Shown here one piece after another: positions 62,230 to 64,000 of a stretch of 64,000 nt of DNA. Location of the stretch: positions 62,001 to 126,000 of the forward strand of contig NZ_LSUQ01000002.1 of assembly GCF_001642725.1 (NCBI RefSeq), in the 5' to 3' direction. How positions within the stretch are numbered: position 1 is the first letter of the stretch; every line of letters begins with the position of its first letter. This DNA is from Ferroacidibacillus organovorans (GTDB taxonomy: Bacteria > Bacillota > Bacilli > Alicyclobacillales > SLC66). The position numbers and the translations under genes are program-made. The notes beneath the pieces are model-generated. The model searched no databases and was not told the DNA's origin. It saw only the letters and a list, made by a program, of their open reading frames with translations.

Positions 62230-63210
62230 TCAAATTGCACCAACAACTCGATGCGGCACATAGGGCTCTTCTAAATGTGCAATTTCTTCAGATGTTAACC
62301 GAAGCGAGAGTGCGGCAACCGCATCATCAAGGTGGGAGGATTTCGTAGCGCCGATAATTGCGGCGGTGACCGGCTGTTTCTGTAACAACCACGCAAGTGC
62401 GATGTGAGCGCGGGGAACTCCATGCTTAGAAGCCAGTTCAGCCACTCGGTCTATAATGACTTGATCAGCGTCCGCCATCGCATCGTATTTCCTCTTTTGA
62501 ACTTGATCCGTTTCAGCACGATGTGTTTTTTCCCCCTGGTCCCGCGTCAATCTTCCAGATGCAAGCGGGCTATATGGAATCACACCGATCTTCTCTTCCC
62601 TGCAAAGGGGTAGCATCTCCCGTTCCTCTTCACGGTAGATGAGGTTTAGATGGTTTTGCATCGATACAAACCGAGTCCACCCGTTTTCCTCGGCGACATT
62701 CAGTGCCTTTAAAAACTGCCACGCATACATCGCAGAAGCGCCAATGTATCTTACTTTTCCTGCCTTCACCACATCATGAAGGGCTTCCATGGTTTCTTCG
62801 ATAGGCGTATTGTAATCCCAGCGATGAATCTGGTACAAATCAACGTAATCGGTTCCGAGTCTCTTGAGACTGTTGTCAATCTCCGTCATGATTGCCTTTC
62901 TTGACAGCCCAGCCCCATTTGGACCTTCATGCATCTGGAAAAAGACTTTCGTTGCGATGACAACTTCGTCTCGCTTGGCATAGTCCTTGAGTGCCCTTCC
63001 GACAAATTCTTCGCTGGTCCCATCCGAGTATACGTTGGCTGTATCGAAAAAATTGATTCCCAGATCGAGCGCCTGTTTCATAATCTGACGGCTGGTCTCT
63101 TCATCGCGTACCCACGGATGCGTCCAACGCTCCGCTACACCAAAGCCCATGCACCCAAGACAGATGCGAGATACATCCAAGCCAGTGCCTCCGAGTTTCA
63201 CATATTCCAT
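62230..63210 (-). CDS. Aldo/keto reductase (YghZ/Tas-like)
   Basis: 326 aa TIM-barrel NADPH oxidoreductase. FFDTANVYSDG (Asp, Tyr), VIATKVF (Lys) and LYQIHRWDYNTP (His) form the active site; SPLASGRLTRDQGEKT and IGATKSSHLDDAVAAL bind the cofactor. GAAGGGGTG precedes the ATG. It clusters with a second aldo/keto reductase, the CMD-like and the cupin genes, probably one operon on the minus strand. Confidence 0.92.
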   Translation of the reverse strand: MEYVKLGGTGLDVSRICLGCMGFGVAERWTHPWVRDEETSRQIMKQALDLGINFFDTANVYSDGTSEEFVGRALKDYAKRDEVVIATKVFFQMHEGPNGAGLSRKAIMTEIDNSLKRLGTDYVDLYQIHRWDYNTPIEETMEALHDVVKAGKVRYIGASAMYAWQFLKALNVAEENGWTRFVSMQNHLNLIYREEEREMLPLCREEKIGVIPYSPLASGRLTRDQGEKTHRAETDQVQKRKYDAMADADQVIIDRVAELASKHGVPRAHIALAWLLQKQPVTAAIIGATKSSHLDDAVAALSLRLTSEEIAHLEEPYVPHRVVGAI

Positions 63211-63267
63211 TTTCGCACCCCTTCTCTCAGCTCATTTGGCTTGCACCATTAGACTGCCAGCTCCGAT

Positions 63268-64000
<733 letters not shown>

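Overview
The window reads as chromosome of a spore-forming, probably acidophilic Firmicute of the Alicyclobacillus/Sulfobacillus type. The clues are Gram-positive ribosome binding sites (GGAGG, often before GTG or TTG starts), a collagen-like surface protein of the exosporium kind, CcpA-like cre sites, a secreted G1 (eqolisin) acid peptidase of the kind known from Alicyclobacillus, and iron-transport-type membrane proteins. This placement is an inference. I saw no rRNA or tRNA gene and no CRISPR array.

Layout. 0-4 kb: 5' part of a GAF sensor, an unknown helical protein, an MFS exporter and HMG-CoA lyase. 4-11.7 kb: a sugar operon on the minus strand (solute-binding protein, two permeases, GH2 and GH43 glycosidases) behind an ArsR-type regulator, with a cre-like site. 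12-16.7 kb: a collagen-like protein divergent from a glycosyltransferase, an APC permease and the G1 peptidase. 16.7-29 kb: SDR, DHA2 exporter, an amidase/GabT pair, an aldo/keto reductase, a duplicated secreted protein, a regulator broken by an in-frame TGA beside an APC permease, and a MoaD-like/beta-propeller pair. 29-36.6 kb: an OmpR-type two-component system, a nitroreductase and a second sugar ABC importer that carries the only ATPase seen in the window. 36.8-46.9 kb: an FTR1-like membrane protein, a ChrB_N-type protein whose N-terminus is easily missed, a Cof phosphatase, a third sugar importer, a VIT1/CCC1-like transporter, an FAD oxidase and an acyl-CoA synthetase. 47-52.5 kb: a pyrimidine-dimer-glycosylase-like protein and two GGDEF-EAL proteins, the second behind a c-di-GMP-I (GEMM) riboswitch plus terminator.

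The most interesting part is 53.3-61.35 kb, a visibly GC-richer block that follows a decayed IS3 transposase. It holds an amine/amino acid permease, an aldehyde dehydrogenase, a glutamine-synthetase-like gamma-glutamyl ligase and an SDR, followed by an ANTAR response regulator and its HisKA_2 kinase (EutV/EutW or PdtaR/PdtaS type). The permease leader, behind a good promoter, contains two hairpins with hexanucleotide loops AACGGT and ATCGGT. Both fit the A1/G4 rule of ANTAR target RNAs, and the first hairpin can be replaced by a competing helix. I propose a self-contained, RNA-controlled amine-catabolism system that uses gamma-glutamylation rather than the eut lyase.

The last 2.6 kb hold a cupin, a 5'-truncated carboxymuconolactone decarboxylase-like gene and two aldo/keto reductases, the last running off the window.
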